Source of the DNA: Pteria penguin
Lineage: Eukaryota > Mollusca > Bivalvia > Pterioida > Pteriidae
Reading direction: 5' to 3'
NCBI GenBank assembly: GCA_035048485.1
Contig: CM068589.1
Coordinates: 7,062,224-7,126,223, forward strand
DNA length: 64,000 nt
Below, in pieces: positions 25,101-33,800 of the stretch. The notes beneath the pieces were generated by a model that was not told the DNA's origin, did not search any database, and was given only the letters and a program-made list of their open reading frames with translations. The stretch's first letter is position 1. The number at the start of each line of letters is the position of its first letter. The translations under genes and the position numbers were made by a program.

Positions 25101-28100
25101 TTTTGCAGTAAATATGAGAATAACTCTGTGAATGTGGGAGAAAAGTGTCTCATAGAGCTAGAGAATATTTCAGGTGGGATCTGGAGCATGTAATATACAC
25201 TTATTGTGGAAATAAACTCCCCTCCTGATGATATTAACTTCTAGAGATTTAGATAGTTAGAGTACTAAGAAGTTTGACTTAAAAGCATAGCAAAACCTCA
25301 GTAAAAGCATAGTAAAACCTCAGTAAAAGCATAGCAAAACCTCAGAAAATGTTCAGTAAAACCTCTGTAAATGTTAAGTAAAACCTCCTTAAATGTTAGG
25401 GGCAGGTGTGTTGTAGTGGATCCGGGTTCGATTCCAGGGTTGCATCACTATGTTTAAGAGGTTGGTTACCTTCTGCTTCCATGTCGCGATATTGAAAGCG
25501 ATGTAAAACACCAATCAACCAACCAACCTGAATAAATTCAAAAAGAAATTCGGTTTGACTTGACCATAAATTTGAGTTACACCTGTTTGAGATACTTGAG
25601 AATTGCATATTTATACAATCATTGGTACAATATATATGTTTTTTACAATACTGAGTGTATTAATTTTGTTTTTTACGACACTGAATGTATTGGTTTTGTT
25701 TTTGATAACAGAAGGATATAGCGAGAAGGGACCAGAAGTTAGACCACCTTCAGAATGAACTACAACTACAGGTTCAGGAGAAAGAGAACATAACACGGGC
25801 ACTGAAACAGCAGATCTCTGACCTGCATGAACGTATACGCATGATAGGAGAAAATGGCGCCAGTCTCAAAGCCAGGGTGGCCACTCAGGATAAACGTATG
25901 GCCAAGTTAGAGGGCAAGATACTTCATTCTTCCTCGGACCGAGATTCTTCAGTCTCCTCCCAGGTATACATCTCAAATATCCTATCTTTATATGTCAAGT
26001 ATATATCTCAAATATGTCATATTTATATGTCGAGTATACATCTCAAATAACATTTCAAATATCTCATATTTATCTCATATTTATGTCAAGAATAAACATC
26101 TCTAATATCTCATATTTATATGTCAAGTATACATCTCAAATATCTCATATTTATAGCTCATGAATACATCTCAAATATTTTATTTTTATATGCCAAGTAT
26201 GCATCTCAAATATCTCATATTTATATGTCAAGTAAACATCTCAAATATCTCGTATTTATATGTCAAGTAAACATCTCAAATATCTCGTATTTATATGTCA
26301 AGTATACATCTAAAATATCTCATATTTATATGTCAAGTAAACATCTCAAATATCTCATATTTATATGTCAAGTATACATCTCAAATATCTCATATTTATA
26401 TGTCAAGTAAACATCTCAAATATCTCGTATTTATATGTCAAGTATACATCTAAAATATCTCATTTATAGCTCATGAATACATCTCAAATATTTTATTTTT
26501 ATATGTCAAGTATGCATCTCAAATATCTCATTTCTATATCATGTATACACCTCATATATCTCATATCTCAAGTATACATCTCAAATATCTCATATTTATA
26601 GCTCAAATGTACATTTTGAATATCTCATATTTATATCTCAGAGAAGTAAGAATTAGTAATGTGATCTTCATGCCTCATCTCTCACATTATCAAACGTTGT
26701 TATTAATGACCTCTTACAGGGCAGCGTAGATGACCTTCAGGTTCTACGGGAATCCTTCCACAGTCTACGCCTCTGCTTTAAGGGCTCAGATCCCCAACAA
26801 CATACCCTGGATTCATTAGAACACAGCATGATGTCATTAATGGATAAGTGCCAACCTCCTCCCCCTCCTCTCTCCAATCATAGTGCTTCTAGTAATGGGA
26901 GCTTACAGGTAGATTTTTCAGATATCTCAAAAAGTCAGATATAGATTGATACCATAAAGAATAATACCAGATCGGTATGTTTACTATGTACAGTATTTGA
27001 TATCTTTAGAATACCGGTACTCCAACAATAGATCTTTTGAAAATGAATGAAGAGCTTAATAGCATAATTCCAAAGAGGTGAATGTATTACAAGTTGTAGA
27101 GCATGTTTTAATTTCTTCTAAATGCTATTCTGCTTCATAGTTATACTAGCCTTGTCTAACGCTGAGATGCCAGCCCGTTCCCCCACTCACAATATGTTTG
27201 CTTTGGAGTTTTAGCATGGAGGAAATTTTAATCTCAAATGACCGTCTTGCATATAAAGGCATCAGTTAGGGTATCGTTATATATCTGGAAATCTGGAGAT
27301 AGGAAATTTTTGAGAAAGGGTATTCCATTCGATATAGATACCGTGTTCTAGTGTCCAACCCTATAATTTTGGTTAATCTTCTAATTTTTCTATTGGAGAA
27401 AGGAAGAGCATAGCATTTCTTGAGTAAATAAACCTGTATAATAAACAAACAAGAAAGACATCAATTAGAAATTACGTCTTTTTGCAGAGTCCTTATAACA
27501 ACAACATTTCTCGGCGGCTTAATTTTGATTCAACCGGGGATGTTCGACGATCACCTATCACCTCCATTCCAGGTAGCACAAGTGAGTTTGCAGTGTTTCA
27601 CCTTATACAGGGAGATAATTTTGAAAATATGAAAATATATGTTTTATGTGTTACCAAGTGTGTAGTGGTATATATGTGTAATTGCATGTTTTTAATGTGT
27701 ATTGTGTGTACTAATACATGCTGATCAAGAGTTTTGTAATATGTGATCACAGACTGTTTACTTAGATATTTAGATTTGGGTTGAAATCGAGTCTCGTGGG
27801 TAATTTGTCAGTTTTCCAGTTTTAGATGAGAAAATGAACATTAAGGGGCAAGTTTTGGGTCTTTGGGCTTGCACAGGTGTAGTTTTGACAGTAAATAAAA
27901 ACTTTAAAAATCAACATTGATCACTGCACAAAACTCTTGTGTTTGTCTCCGTGTATGTTGTAAAACAAAACAGCAAGTATAGGAAATACATATTGTATAC
28001 ATCAGTATCTTAAAGAAAGACATCTGGTTTCAGTGTTTTAGAATTTAAAAGTATAATATGTAAGATCTTGCCTACTGCAAAAATCTTGATGTATTGCCAG

Positions 28101-29462
28101 TCTGCATGTCCATACGACAAGCCTGTCATCATGTTCATACAACAAAATGGAAAAGTTTTGAATGGAATGAAAAAACTTTAAAACAAGCAATTGTCACTAT
28201 TTGATTTTATTTTTCACAGGTTTCTCAGTGAATCAGCTAGATGGTCCATCACACACTTCCTCCCCAAAGAATTCAACGAAAGTGCTCTACTTCACTGATA
28301 AGACAGTTAATCCTTGCATGTGTAACATCCACAAAAGGTGTGTACAATATATAGACCAGGTATTGGGTCACATTTAAGTCATGTCCTAAGATTTCAAGAG
28401 GTAAAAACAAATTTAAATCAAAACTATTAATCCAAGCTGTTTTCTGATAAGCATCCATTGTGCCTGTACTTCCAGTCATGTTAAAGAGAGCAGCTTATAG
28501 GCAGTGAGTATGGTGTGTGCGTGATTTGATGTGGTTTTTTAGGCCAAGGAAATTTAGTTTATGCTTGATTTGATTTCCCAGACAGCCAAGAAGGGCAATT
28601 ATCCCAAACACTTATAGAATTTGTTAATTATTTCAAGAAATAGAAATAAGATTAAATATTTCCTTCTTCAGTCTAGTTATCTTGAATGTCTCTTTTATTG
28701 TAGTGATTCTTAACATCCCCCCAACCCCAAATCTCTATCTTCATCTTCTGTAGTTTTTATATCTCCACTATTCAGTCATTGATTTTCTTCCTGTTGTTAC
28801 CTATATGTGATCATTCCGAGTCTACTCGATCATTTCCTCATCCATGCCTCCACCTAATCTGAAATATCTCCTTAGCCTTTTACTATAAAACAAGTTTTAT
28901 ACTGTTAACTTGAATTTCCAAAAAAAAAAAATATGCTGCATGTTTTAATCAAAGCAATGCAAATATGAATTCCAAAACAACTCCTTCCAATCCCCCTCCT
29001 TCTCTTTCTCTTCATAGTGTGAAAGATGCCAGGTAATTGTTTTGAATGATGTTGACGGATATGGTAAATACATTGCAGTGATGTCTTTGTTTCTAACGAT
29101 TATTTTTAGTCAGTTAAAACACTATTGCCACGAAGTTTAGACATTTTTTCTCTCATACTTACAGATATGTTGTCGTTTATGTCCTACATACAGATATGTC
29201 AATGATTTACCTCTTAACTTTTTATACCTGAAATTTTTCTTTCTGTCAGAATATGATTGCGTATGAATTTTCTTCTTTTAGATTGGGGGAGATAACTCTT
29301 CGTGACATTAAATCATTACATGATAAGCCAGGAAGTTATCGTTACTCGTTCAAAGCCCTGGATCCAGAGTTCGGCACAGTGAAGGAGGAAGTGATGAATG
29401 ATGATGATGTGATACCAGGTTGGGAGGGGAAAATTGTGGCGTGGATTGAAGAAGATACGTAG
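13075..29462 (+). CDS. DIXDC1: Dixin (DIX domain-containing protein 1), complete 16-exon gene
   Basis: Joined coding exons: 13075-13143, 14749-14878, 16825-16950, 17608-17738, 18861-18958, 19425-19663, 21704-21840, 22927-23001, 23586-23690, 24004-24108, 24702-24755, 25712-25963, 26720-26908, 27488-27581, 28220-28337, 29282-29462. All junctions are GT-AG, phases agree throughout, and the sum is 2103 nt (700 residues plus stop), close to the roughly 680 residues of vertebrate Dixin. Residues 24-131 are a calponin-homology domain ([15 protein letters not shown], then [10 protein letters not shown] and ALAAHFKP). Residues about 275-490 are coiled coil. Residues 622-700 are a DIX domain ([36 protein letters not shown]). 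Known for the family: a cytoplasmic positive regulator of Wnt/beta-catenin signalling that co-polymerises with Dishevelled and Axin through DIX, while the CH part binds the cytoskeleton. The start has an in-frame TAA at 13060-13062. An alternative longer exon 7 and a 15-nt microexon are possible. Identity is near certain; untranslated exons are not resolved. Confidence 0.96.
13144..14748 (+). other. Dixin intron 1
   Basis: No array or recognised element; stops in all frames. Confidence 0.7.
14749..14878 (+). CDS. DIXDC1: Dixin coding exon 2 (first half of CH domain)
   Basis: Residues 24-66 plus one base of codon 67. It contains the hallmark CH opening [17 protein letters not shown] and the [21 protein letters not shown] helix. 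Acceptor TGTTACAG, donor GTAAGT at 14879. Its last 56 nt and the first 17 nt of the intron form the unit of the tandem array that follows. Confidence 0.95.
14823..15345 (+). repeat. 73-bp tandem array grown from the exon 2 donor
   Basis: The true copy (14823-14895) is 56 exon plus 17 intron bases. The splice-site word GTCTGT recurs at 14875, 14948, 15021 and 15094, exactly 73 bp apart, with further diverged copies to about 15340. Most keep CTGTAAGTCATAT. Confidence 0.95.
15364..15600. repeat. Minisatellite, 34-bp unit (intron 2)
   Basis: About 6-7 copies of GTGTGTTAGTCAGTCTGTAT then GTCACTGAGACTAA. Confidence 0.93.
15601..16600. other. Remainder of Dixin intron 2
   Basis: A short GTGCCCAGGAGGA(G/A)T repeat near 15595-15665; otherwise unique AT-rich DNA. 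Confidence 0.5.
16601..16766 (+). mobile_element. tRNA-derived SINE, family A, with 10-bp target-site duplication
   Basis: A box TAGTATAGTGGTTAAGTGC, B box GGTTCGATTCC, body AAGAGGTTAGATACCTCCTG, tail CAATCAACCAAACA. TTCATAATTT at 16591-16600 and 16767-16776. It lies 58 nt before exon 3. Confidence 0.9.
16825..16950 (+). CDS. DIXDC1: Dixin coding exon 3 (CH domain)
   Basis: Residues 67-108, with split codons at both ends (phase 1 in, phase 1 out). It encodes [17 protein letters not shown] and [18 protein letters not shown], the CH-domain middle shared with vertebrate Dixin. Acceptor TTTTACAG, donor GTAAGC at 16951. Confidence 0.95.
17608..17738 (+). CDS. DIXDC1: Dixin coding exon 4 (end of CH domain)
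   Basis: Residues 109-152. [20 protein letters not shown] then FKP closes the CH domain; the remainder is basic linker. Acceptor ATTATCAG, donor GTAGGT at 17739. The stretch from 17695 is repeated 47 bp downstream inside the intron. Confidence 0.95.
17695..17771 (+). repeat. 47-bp duplication across the exon 4 donor
   Basis: GGTCATCTAAGTCCAGTGGT and the next bases at 17695-17722 (coding) recur at 17742-17769 (intron), one mismatch. Confidence 0.9.
17840..18235. repeat. Degenerate minisatellite, ~49-bp unit (intron 4)
   Basis: Recurring GTAACACTGTCCACCNAGTG and GGCAGCA, with length variants. Confidence 0.85.
18262..18690 (+). mobile_element. SINE with tandemly multiplied tRNA-like head
   Basis: 18262-18545 has about seven copies of a ~45-bp unit combining an A-box-like CTAGTGGTTGAGAGGT with a B-box-like GGGTTCGAGTNCC. 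It runs directly into the family B body and tail (AGTCTAAATTTCTCGTCAG, CATCAGGCAGATGCC) up to about 18690. Confidence 0.65.
18861..18958 (+). CDS. DIXDC1: Dixin coding exon 5 (linker)
   Basis: Residues 153-184 plus two bases. [20 protein letters not shown] matches the position of the VAQGAAAALAD segment after the CH domain of human Dixin. Acceptor TTTATTTTAG, donor GTAAGC at 18959. Confidence 0.92.
19110..19198. repeat. Minisatellite, 21-bp unit (intron 5)
   Basis: Four copies of GGTGACACGGGTAATGTTG plus two bases. Confidence 0.9.
19425..19663 (+). CDS. DIXDC1: Dixin coding exon 6 (low-complexity linker)
   Basis: Residues 185-264 plus one base. Ser/Asp-rich and probably disordered ([20 protein letters not shown], then SMSQ-type and Pro/Gln stretches, ending SQSLDFVSG). 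Acceptor TTTCCACAG, donor GTAAAA at 19664. Phase fits both neighbours; conservation with vertebrates is weak here, as expected for this linker. Confidence 0.88.
19697..19936 (+). mobile_element. Degenerate SINE, family B (intron 6)
   Basis: Head CTGTAGCTCAGATGTTAAGG, weak B box GGTTCCAGTCCC, then CTTGTCTTTCGG and a diverged body ending AGATATGAGACAAAATAA. Confidence 0.6.
20030..20130 (-). mobile_element. Degenerate SINE remnant, family A
   Basis: The + strand reads ACCAACCTCTTACATAAAGT, then GTAACCACTACACCATACC, which is the minus image of the family A head and body. Confidence 0.5.
20560..21505. repeat. 68-bp minisatellite with internal dyads (intron 6)
   Basis: About 14 highly uniform copies (GGAGCCTGCGTCAGTGGCAG, ACTATAGGAATGTTAGAAGT, CACTATCTACTCATACATGA). 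Each copy holds CACTATC...GATAGTG and CTGC...GCAG dyads. Confidence 0.97.
21704..21840 (+). CDS. DIXDC1: Dixin coding exon 7 (start of coiled coil)
   Basis: Residues 265-310. [20 protein letters not shown] opens the coiled coil. The canonical end at 21840 (donor GTAAGA) is supported by comparison with human Dixin, where the LQALLLNGSLPEDE segment aligns with LQDI joined to [11 protein letters not shown] of exon 8. The frame stays open past this donor through 57-bp duplicates, so an exon ending at 21954 is also possible. Confidence 0.92.
21841..22020 (+). repeat. 57-bp tandem duplicates of the exon 7 donor region
   Basis: Copies of exon 7's last 40 nt plus 17 intronic nt repeat at exact 57-bp spacing (21804, 21861, 21918, then a diverged copy). 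The unit is 19 codons and the frame stays open to a TAA at 21997-21999. Copy 2 has a mutated donor (GAAAGA); copy 3 has an intact GTAAGA at 21955. Confidence 0.9.
22105..22926 (+). repeat. ~59-bp array grown from the exon 8 acceptor
   Basis: About 13 copies of TTGGATTTCAGTTATTATAT followed by GACTAGACAAGTCTGTACGA and TATATCATACATGGTATTG. The last partial copy is the real acceptor, where GACTAG is replaced by GGGGATCC. Confidence 0.96.
22927..23001 (+). CDS. DIXDC1: Dixin coding exon 8
   Basis: Residues 311-335, [20 protein letters not shown] then PEEKF, phase 0 at both ends. It matches the LLLNGSLPEDEQE region of human Dixin. The acceptor is TTGGATTTCAG, and that acceptor with the first exon bases is copied about a dozen times upstream. 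Donor GTAAGT at 23002. Confidence 0.9.
23390..23555. repeat. Minisatellite, ~37-bp unit (intron 8)
   Basis: About 4-5 copies of GCTTCCTACAGTCTTTCAAA then CATTTAGATAACAGTCT, ending about 30 nt before exon 9. Each has an acceptor-like CTTCCTACAG. Confidence 0.88.
23586..23690 (+). CDS. DIXDC1: Dixin coding exon 9 (coiled coil)
   Basis: Residues 336-370, heptad-rich: [20 protein letters not shown] followed by [15 protein letters not shown]. Acceptor GTTTTTCAG, donor GTAGGA at 23691, phase 0 both ends. Confidence 0.93.
24004..24108 (+). CDS. DIXDC1: Dixin coding exon 10 (coiled coil)
   Basis: Residues 371-405: [20 protein letters not shown] followed by [15 protein letters not shown]. It parallels the DALQQRLTQQD..LQLKQELLRA part of human Dixin. 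Acceptor CTGTTGTAG, donor GTGAAG at 24109, phase 0 both ends. Confidence 0.93.
24245..24560. repeat. Dispersed-type repeat with AGGTCA half-sites (intron 10)
   Basis: Resembles a dispersed sequence common in bivalve DNA (from memory, unverified). Contains two related halves (ACTTCACACATAGGT twice) and, at 24405-24440, a cluster of TGACCT-type nuclear-receptor half-sites. Confidence 0.4.
24702..24755 (+). CDS. DIXDC1: Dixin coding exon 11 (coiled coil)
   Basis: Residues 406-423: [19 protein letters not shown] short 54-nt exon, phase 0 both ends, acceptor GAATTTCAG, donor GTGAGT at 24756. A fold-back element starts only about 18 nt after the donor. Confidence 0.92.
24774..24929. mobile_element. 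156-bp fold-back MITE-like element (intron 11)
   Basis: Arms of about 58 bp: AATCTACCACTATTGTCCGG at the left, its imperfect complement CCGGACAATAGCGGTAGATT at the right. No clear target-site duplication. Confidence 0.85.
25280..25400. repeat. Minisatellite, ~21-bp unit (intron 11)
   Basis: About 6 copies of AGCATAGTAAAACCTCAGTA. Confidence 0.88.
25405..25535 (+). mobile_element. tRNA-derived SINE, family A, head shortened (intron 11)
   Basis: GTTGTAGTGG runs directly to a B-box region GATCCGGGTTCGATTCC, then the AAGAGGTTGGTTACCTTCTG body and tail CAATCAACCAACCAACC. Confidence 0.8.
25712..25963 (+). CDS. DIXDC1: Dixin coding exon 12 (end of coiled coil)
   Basis: Residues 424-507, 84 codons, phase 0 both ends. 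[20 protein letters not shown] through [19 protein letters not shown] to [12 protein letters not shown]. Acceptor GATAACAG. The donor GTATAC at 25964 is also the first copy of the 35-bp intron array. Confidence 0.93.
25964..26640 (+). repeat. 35-bp array starting exactly at the exon 12 donor
   Basis: About 18 copies of GTATACATCTCAAATATCTC then ATATTTATATGTCAA. The first GTATAC is the donor itself; later copies repeat AAGTATACAT. Confidence 0.94.
26720..26908 (+). CDS. DIXDC1: Dixin coding exon 13
   Basis: Residues 508-570. [20 protein letters not shown], then [20 protein letters not shown], matching the conserved Dixin block LRNSFSGHDPQHHTIDSLEQ. It ends in a Pro-rich and Ser/Asn-rich linker. 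Acceptor CTCTTACAG, donor GTAGAT at 26909. Confidence 0.95.
27488..27581 (+). CDS. DIXDC1: Dixin coding exon 14 (linker)
   Basis: Residues 571-601 plus one base: [20 protein letters not shown], ending PITSIPGST. Acceptor TTTTTGCAG. I chose the GTGAGT donor at 27582 over the weaker GTAGCA ten bases upstream because only it keeps the DIX domain in frame. Confidence 0.88.
27600..28219 (+). other. Dixin intron 14
   Basis: Unique AT-rich DNA; nothing recognised. Confidence 0.6.
28220..28337 (+). CDS. DIXDC1: Dixin coding exon 15 (start of DIX domain)
   Basis: Residues 602-640 plus two bases. [20 protein letters not shown] is the first strand pair of the DIX fold (human [20 protein letters not shown]). 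Acceptor TTTTTCACAG, donor GTGTGT at 28338. Confidence 0.95.
29018..29032 (+). CDS. DIXDC1: Candidate 15-nt in-frame microexon within the DIX domain
   Basis: A long pyrimidine run (28991-29013) ends in TTCATAG, followed by 15 nt and a GTAATT donor. Inserted between exons 15 and 16 it keeps the frame and adds five residues (SVKDA) between NIHK and RLGEIT. It has no counterpart in the human DIX sequence, so it would be an alternative cassette. No expression evidence is available. Confidence 0.4.
29282..29462 (+). CDS. DIXDC1: Dixin coding exon 16 (DIX domain and stop)
   Basis: Residues 641-700 and [21 protein letters not shown], then [20 protein letters not shown] and [20 protein letters not shown]. 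This is the part of the DIX fold that forms the head-to-tail polymer interface in the family. Acceptor TTCTTTTAG. Confidence 0.96.
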
Positions 29463-30049
29463 GAGCAGATAAATCTACGCTCTGTCAGGGGAGCAGTATA
29501 GATTGGGCAGGCTACATTAATGTGTAGATATATCGTGGATTGAAGAAGAATGAATGGCAAGACTCTAGGCTGAAAGGCAGGGATAGTTTGGATTGAAGAA
29601 CAACTGGGCAGATTATGTATACCATGTGTGGGGGAAAAAATATTGTAGCGTGTGCCTGCAGGAATATATAGCATGGGGCAGACAACTCTTAGTGCAAAAA
29701 TAAATAACAAAGTATAGCTCATTAGGATAAATGAGTTTGATTTTGATTGGATTAAGGTATAATATATCTAATGAGTGTGAGTTAGATATTGATGAAATCA
29801 CAAATTATTTCTTCCTCATAATGTAGCAAAATTTTTCATTTCATCTGAGGATTAACTATTGAAAAATCTCTACATGGACATTCTGGGTGATAATTCGTAA
29901 CCATATTGGGTATTAGTATTTAATGTTCATCTTCACTCAATGCCAAATGAATTGTAATGTATTTGTAAGAGATAATTTGTGCAATACAACTTCATGTTTT
30001 TGGATTTGTGACATTAGAACAACACTTATAACAAGATCAACAGATCATA
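29463..30049 (+). other. Probable Dixin 3' UTR and flank
   Basis: Follows the stop; holds the AATAAA noted above. No ORF worth calling. Confidence 0.5.
29699..29704 (+). terminator. Possible Dixin poly(A) signal AATAAA
   Basis: First AATAAA after the stop, 237 nt downstream. Other candidates lie further on, for example around 30825 and 34290, so a longer 3' UTR is possible. Confidence 0.4.
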
Positions 30050-30228
30050 CTTAATTCCTTCACACATGTGCCAGTGTAATTCCTTCACACATGTGACAGT
30101 GTAATTCCTTCACACATGTGCCAATGTAATTCATTCACACATGTGCCAGTGTAATTCCTTCACATGTGACAGTGTAATTCCTTCACACATGTGCCAGTGT
30201 AATTCCTTCACACATGTGCCAGTGTATT
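30050..30228. repeat. Minisatellite, ~25-bp unit
   Basis: About 7 copies of AATTCCTTCACACATGTGCC plus AGTGT. Confidence 0.93.
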
Positions 30229-30869
30229 CAGTATTGACTTAAGATCTGACAGTTTTGTTCAACATGTATAAAAGATCTGATTATTTGTTTAATAGAAAGT
30301 ATTTGTAGATTTTGAATTTGATCAATCAGTTCAGGATTATTAGATTTGACAGGATTATTGGATCTGACAAGATTTGATGATATTAATTGTTGTGAATCAA
30401 GAATCTAATGATTTTGTTCAATTCTAAATATACTTATTCTCTTGGTAAGAAGATCTGATAGTTGGCCGGTAAAGATATTTATGACGTAACGCTACCACTG
30501 ATTAATTTACAATTTCATTATAACTGATCTTAATTTAAATGATTAAAAATTAATCTGCATATCTTCTTTAACCAGATTTATTCATAAGTGAATTTTTATC
30601 ACCTTTTGAAGATAGAAAGCATATTGAACCTTTCCTTACATGAAAGGCAATCTCCGATAAATCCTGATATTGAATGAAGATTGAGTACCTCCAGTGATAT
30701 ATTATTTTATATTATGCTAAAAATATCAAAGAATTGTTTATCAGGCCTTGCTCCGTTACTGATTTACATTTTCATGTTTTTATAGAATATTTTGGATTCC
30801 TCTTTCATTTCTTAGAAAAATAGTTGAAAATAAAACCCCAGTTGCATAACCTCAACTGTGATTTACCAG

Positions 30870-31095
30870 AGTCATTGAATGTCTACTGTAGTACATGGTC
30901 ATGAGTGCCACAGTGACATGGTGCCAGTGATCTTTGAATGTCCACTGTGGTACATGGTCATGAGTGCCACTGTGACATGGTGCCAGTGGTCTTTGAATGT
31001 CCACTGTAGTACATGGTCATGAGTGCCACAGTGACATGGTGCCAGTGGTCTTTGAATGTCCACTGTGGTATATGGTCATGTGTGCCACTGTGTTG
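30870..31095. repeat. Minisatellite, ~60-bp unit
   Basis: Four copies with GAATGTCCACTGTAGTACAT, GGTCATGAGTGCCACAGTGA, CATGGTGCCAGTG. Confidence 0.92.
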
Positions 31096-32362
31096 TAGCA
31101 CTGTACATATCTGATATCGAAGTGAGGCCTGAGAAACGAGGAGATTTTTAGCAGTATATGTTTTACATAATCATGTGATCAGAACACTAGTCACAACGTC
31201 TACACAATATCTATGACCTCTTTATCAATCCCTGTGTTATTATATTTTTCTCGTACTTTTGTCAAATGGCATTTTTAGTTACTTTGTTTAGTGTGTCATT
31301 AGTATTCAGTTGTTTTCTGTTTGTGTATTATTTATTGGTATTTTTCTATAGAATTATTTAAAAACTTTCATATTGATTTTCATTTCATGTACGGAAAATA
31401 ATGATATTCCTTTATAGCAGCATTTTTTTTTAAACCCCTTTGCTTTATTGCTCTGTTTTAGCAAGACATTGTAGTATATTGCCCATTTATTAATGTCTCA
31501 TGTCTTGTATCCACATTATTTTCTACATTCCTGGTTTTGATCTCTTTTGAATTGTAACACTATCAGAATCAATCATTTTACACTCGTTTAGGATTGTTAA
31601 ACTGAAGAATGGAAATCAGAAACGTTGGAGCTCCCTCTGTCTAGAGACTTTTATTTAGATTCAGATGGAGAAGAAACTTGCTATACTGCTGGCTTCATTA
31701 AAGTTATTAGATTTACTGATTTAACAAATATTTTCAAAAAAATTATCATCTTTAAATTTTTTTAAAACCTATGTATTGCTTTGATTTTAGTGATTATTTT
31801 TCAGTCGACTCAAGAAGAGAGTCAGAGAATGAACTTACATATCTCTAAATAGGAGTATTCTATGATTTCAGTTATCATACCTTTTGCTAATTTTACATTT
31901 GCTTGTAGGAAGTGTAAGAAGACTTCCAAGTTTTTCTTCAGATTTTGTCATATAATCTCAAAAATCAATGTCATGAAGTGCAACAGAAAAAGTCATTTTC
32001 AACCAAATACAAGTAGAAAATAAGCATTAATAATAAATATCTCTACATTTGACACATTCATGGTATCTGATTGGTCATGTTAAAAGCTTTATTTCAAAAT
32101 ATGCTTAATGCCAAAGATTTGCTCAGTTTTCAGTTGGTATAACACTGTAACATTTTTTTGTACTATTTGGACTGTGATTTAAGATTGTTCACGTAAGGGT
32201 TCTGAAGAATAGTAGATATAACGGAATATTTTGAATATGTATCAGAATGATAAAACACGTTCTTAATCATTTTTTGTCATAATCCAAAGGCTCTTGTCAA
32301 GCTGTATACTTATTAATTTTTCTTGTCAGACGTATTGATACTCTAGGGTATTTTAATATGAT
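31096..32362. other. Non-coding AT-rich stretch
   Basis: Nothing recognised apart from scattered AATAAA. Confidence 0.5.
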
Positions 32363-32575
32363 GATTTGTCTGCCCTTGATAAGAACTCTCCCACTCCCTG
32401 TACATCACAAAGATATATATAAAGCCATTAAGGGTCATTGCTATTTCACTGACCATACCTCACCATTGTGAAATGACCACACCAATTTAAAAAGAAAATT
32501 GAATAAACAGTTCATTGCCCAACTTTCATAAAATTCCTGAAACACAAACTACCTAGATAATCAAGGGCAGATAAT
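32363..32575. mobile_element. MITE-like element, ~215 bp (copy 1)
   Basis: Ends are inverted: GATTTGTCTGCCCTTGATAA at the left and ATCAAGGGCAGATAAT at the right. The body aligns with 61940-62147. Confidence 0.65.
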
Positions 32576-33599
32576 GCGTCTTATAAGACTGGCTTATGAA
32601 TCTAAAGATTTTTATAGTCTTCCACAGAATCTCTTTTTCACCTGGTTTCTATGGTCTCAAACACAGTTTTCTCGTTTATCAATAAAGGAGGCACTCAGTT
32701 GTAAAGTATTGAGTAAAATGTGTATAAAAAACCTTTCTAGTGCAGCCTGCCTCCCCTATCATTGTAAGCCTTAGATTTGTCTTTTTGCTCCTGTTCAGCT
32801 TCATCTCTTCTGAACTATATATTGTAAATGTCCAAACTGTTGTATATTGGGTTTATTACCAAGCTCAAGGCAGAGTATTGTTCATTCCTTTTGTTCCTTT
32901 GGAATTTTTTTTTTACTATTCCAATATACCATTACCTAATATTCCACTCATTCCAATGATCTATGATCATATATTCACCCTATATTTACCAATATTCAGC
33001 ATAATGTTGCAGTATATAGTTACTCTTTTACAGTCAATAGTACCAATTTAATATTGCTCATTGTGATTGTCAGTGTAAGACAAGGTTTCTAAGTAGCAGC
33101 ATATTAATTTTCAAATTTATGCTATTTTGTCTTTATTTGCAATGAGCGTGGGGATATGACAAGGACTCAGTGTAGATCCAAGCCTGTTGTAATAGTTTTC
33201 ATCATATATTTTGTCTAAATACCTCATGCATGTGGTAAACGACAAGGTGTCCAAGTAGAATAAGGTCTTCTTGAAGTTACACGTTCAATTCGTTTTTCAT
33301 CATCATTTTATAAATTTGACCAGGAGTTTACATTAGAAATTAACTTTTTATGCCCAAGAATTGATCTAGTAACATTGAAACCATGGATATGGATGCCATC
33401 TGAAACATCGTTGTTTCACAAAATGATACATATAGTTGTACAGCCATCAATCATTTTACTTGAATGTAATGATCTCGTACATCCAAATTCTAGTCTCTCT
33501 ATAAGTATAAAAGAATCTATGTCCAGTGATCATAAAGTTCTATGCATAATCATTGCATTAAGGAATTTACCATATTGCTACGAATGCAACCATTTTGTT
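32576..33599. other. Non-coding stretch
   Basis: Chance ORFs only, without motifs or splice context. Confidence 0.5.
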
Positions 33600-33800
33600 T
33601 ACCACAGTATTTCTGTCCACTGCGAGGCAACAACACACAGGGATCACTTTGTCCACTGACCAGCATCCGTCTGTCCATCTGATAGGGTTCTCTTTGTCCA
33701 CTGACTAGCATCCATCTGTCTTGTAGGAGTCACTTTGTCCACTGACCAACATCCGTCTGTCTGTCTTACTGTCCATTTGGTAGGGATCACTTTATCCACT
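33600..33800. repeat. Degenerate tandem repeat, ~60-bp unit
   Basis: GATCACTTTGTCCACTGACC and AGCATCCGTCTGTC recur three to four times. Confidence 0.8.

Noticed and set aside
26120..26410. ORF of 96 codons after Dixin exon 12
   Set aside because: It is the intron 12 35-bp array read through; Dixin continues in frame from exon 13.
27575..27581. Alternative exon 14 donor at GTAGCA (27572)
   Set aside because: It breaks the frame into the DIX domain, whereas GTGAGT at 27582 keeps it.
29253..29281. ATG just upstream of the last Dixin exon as a separate gene start
   Set aside because: The DIX domain needs exon 15 for its first strands, and the TTCTTTTAG acceptor at 29281 explains the boundary.
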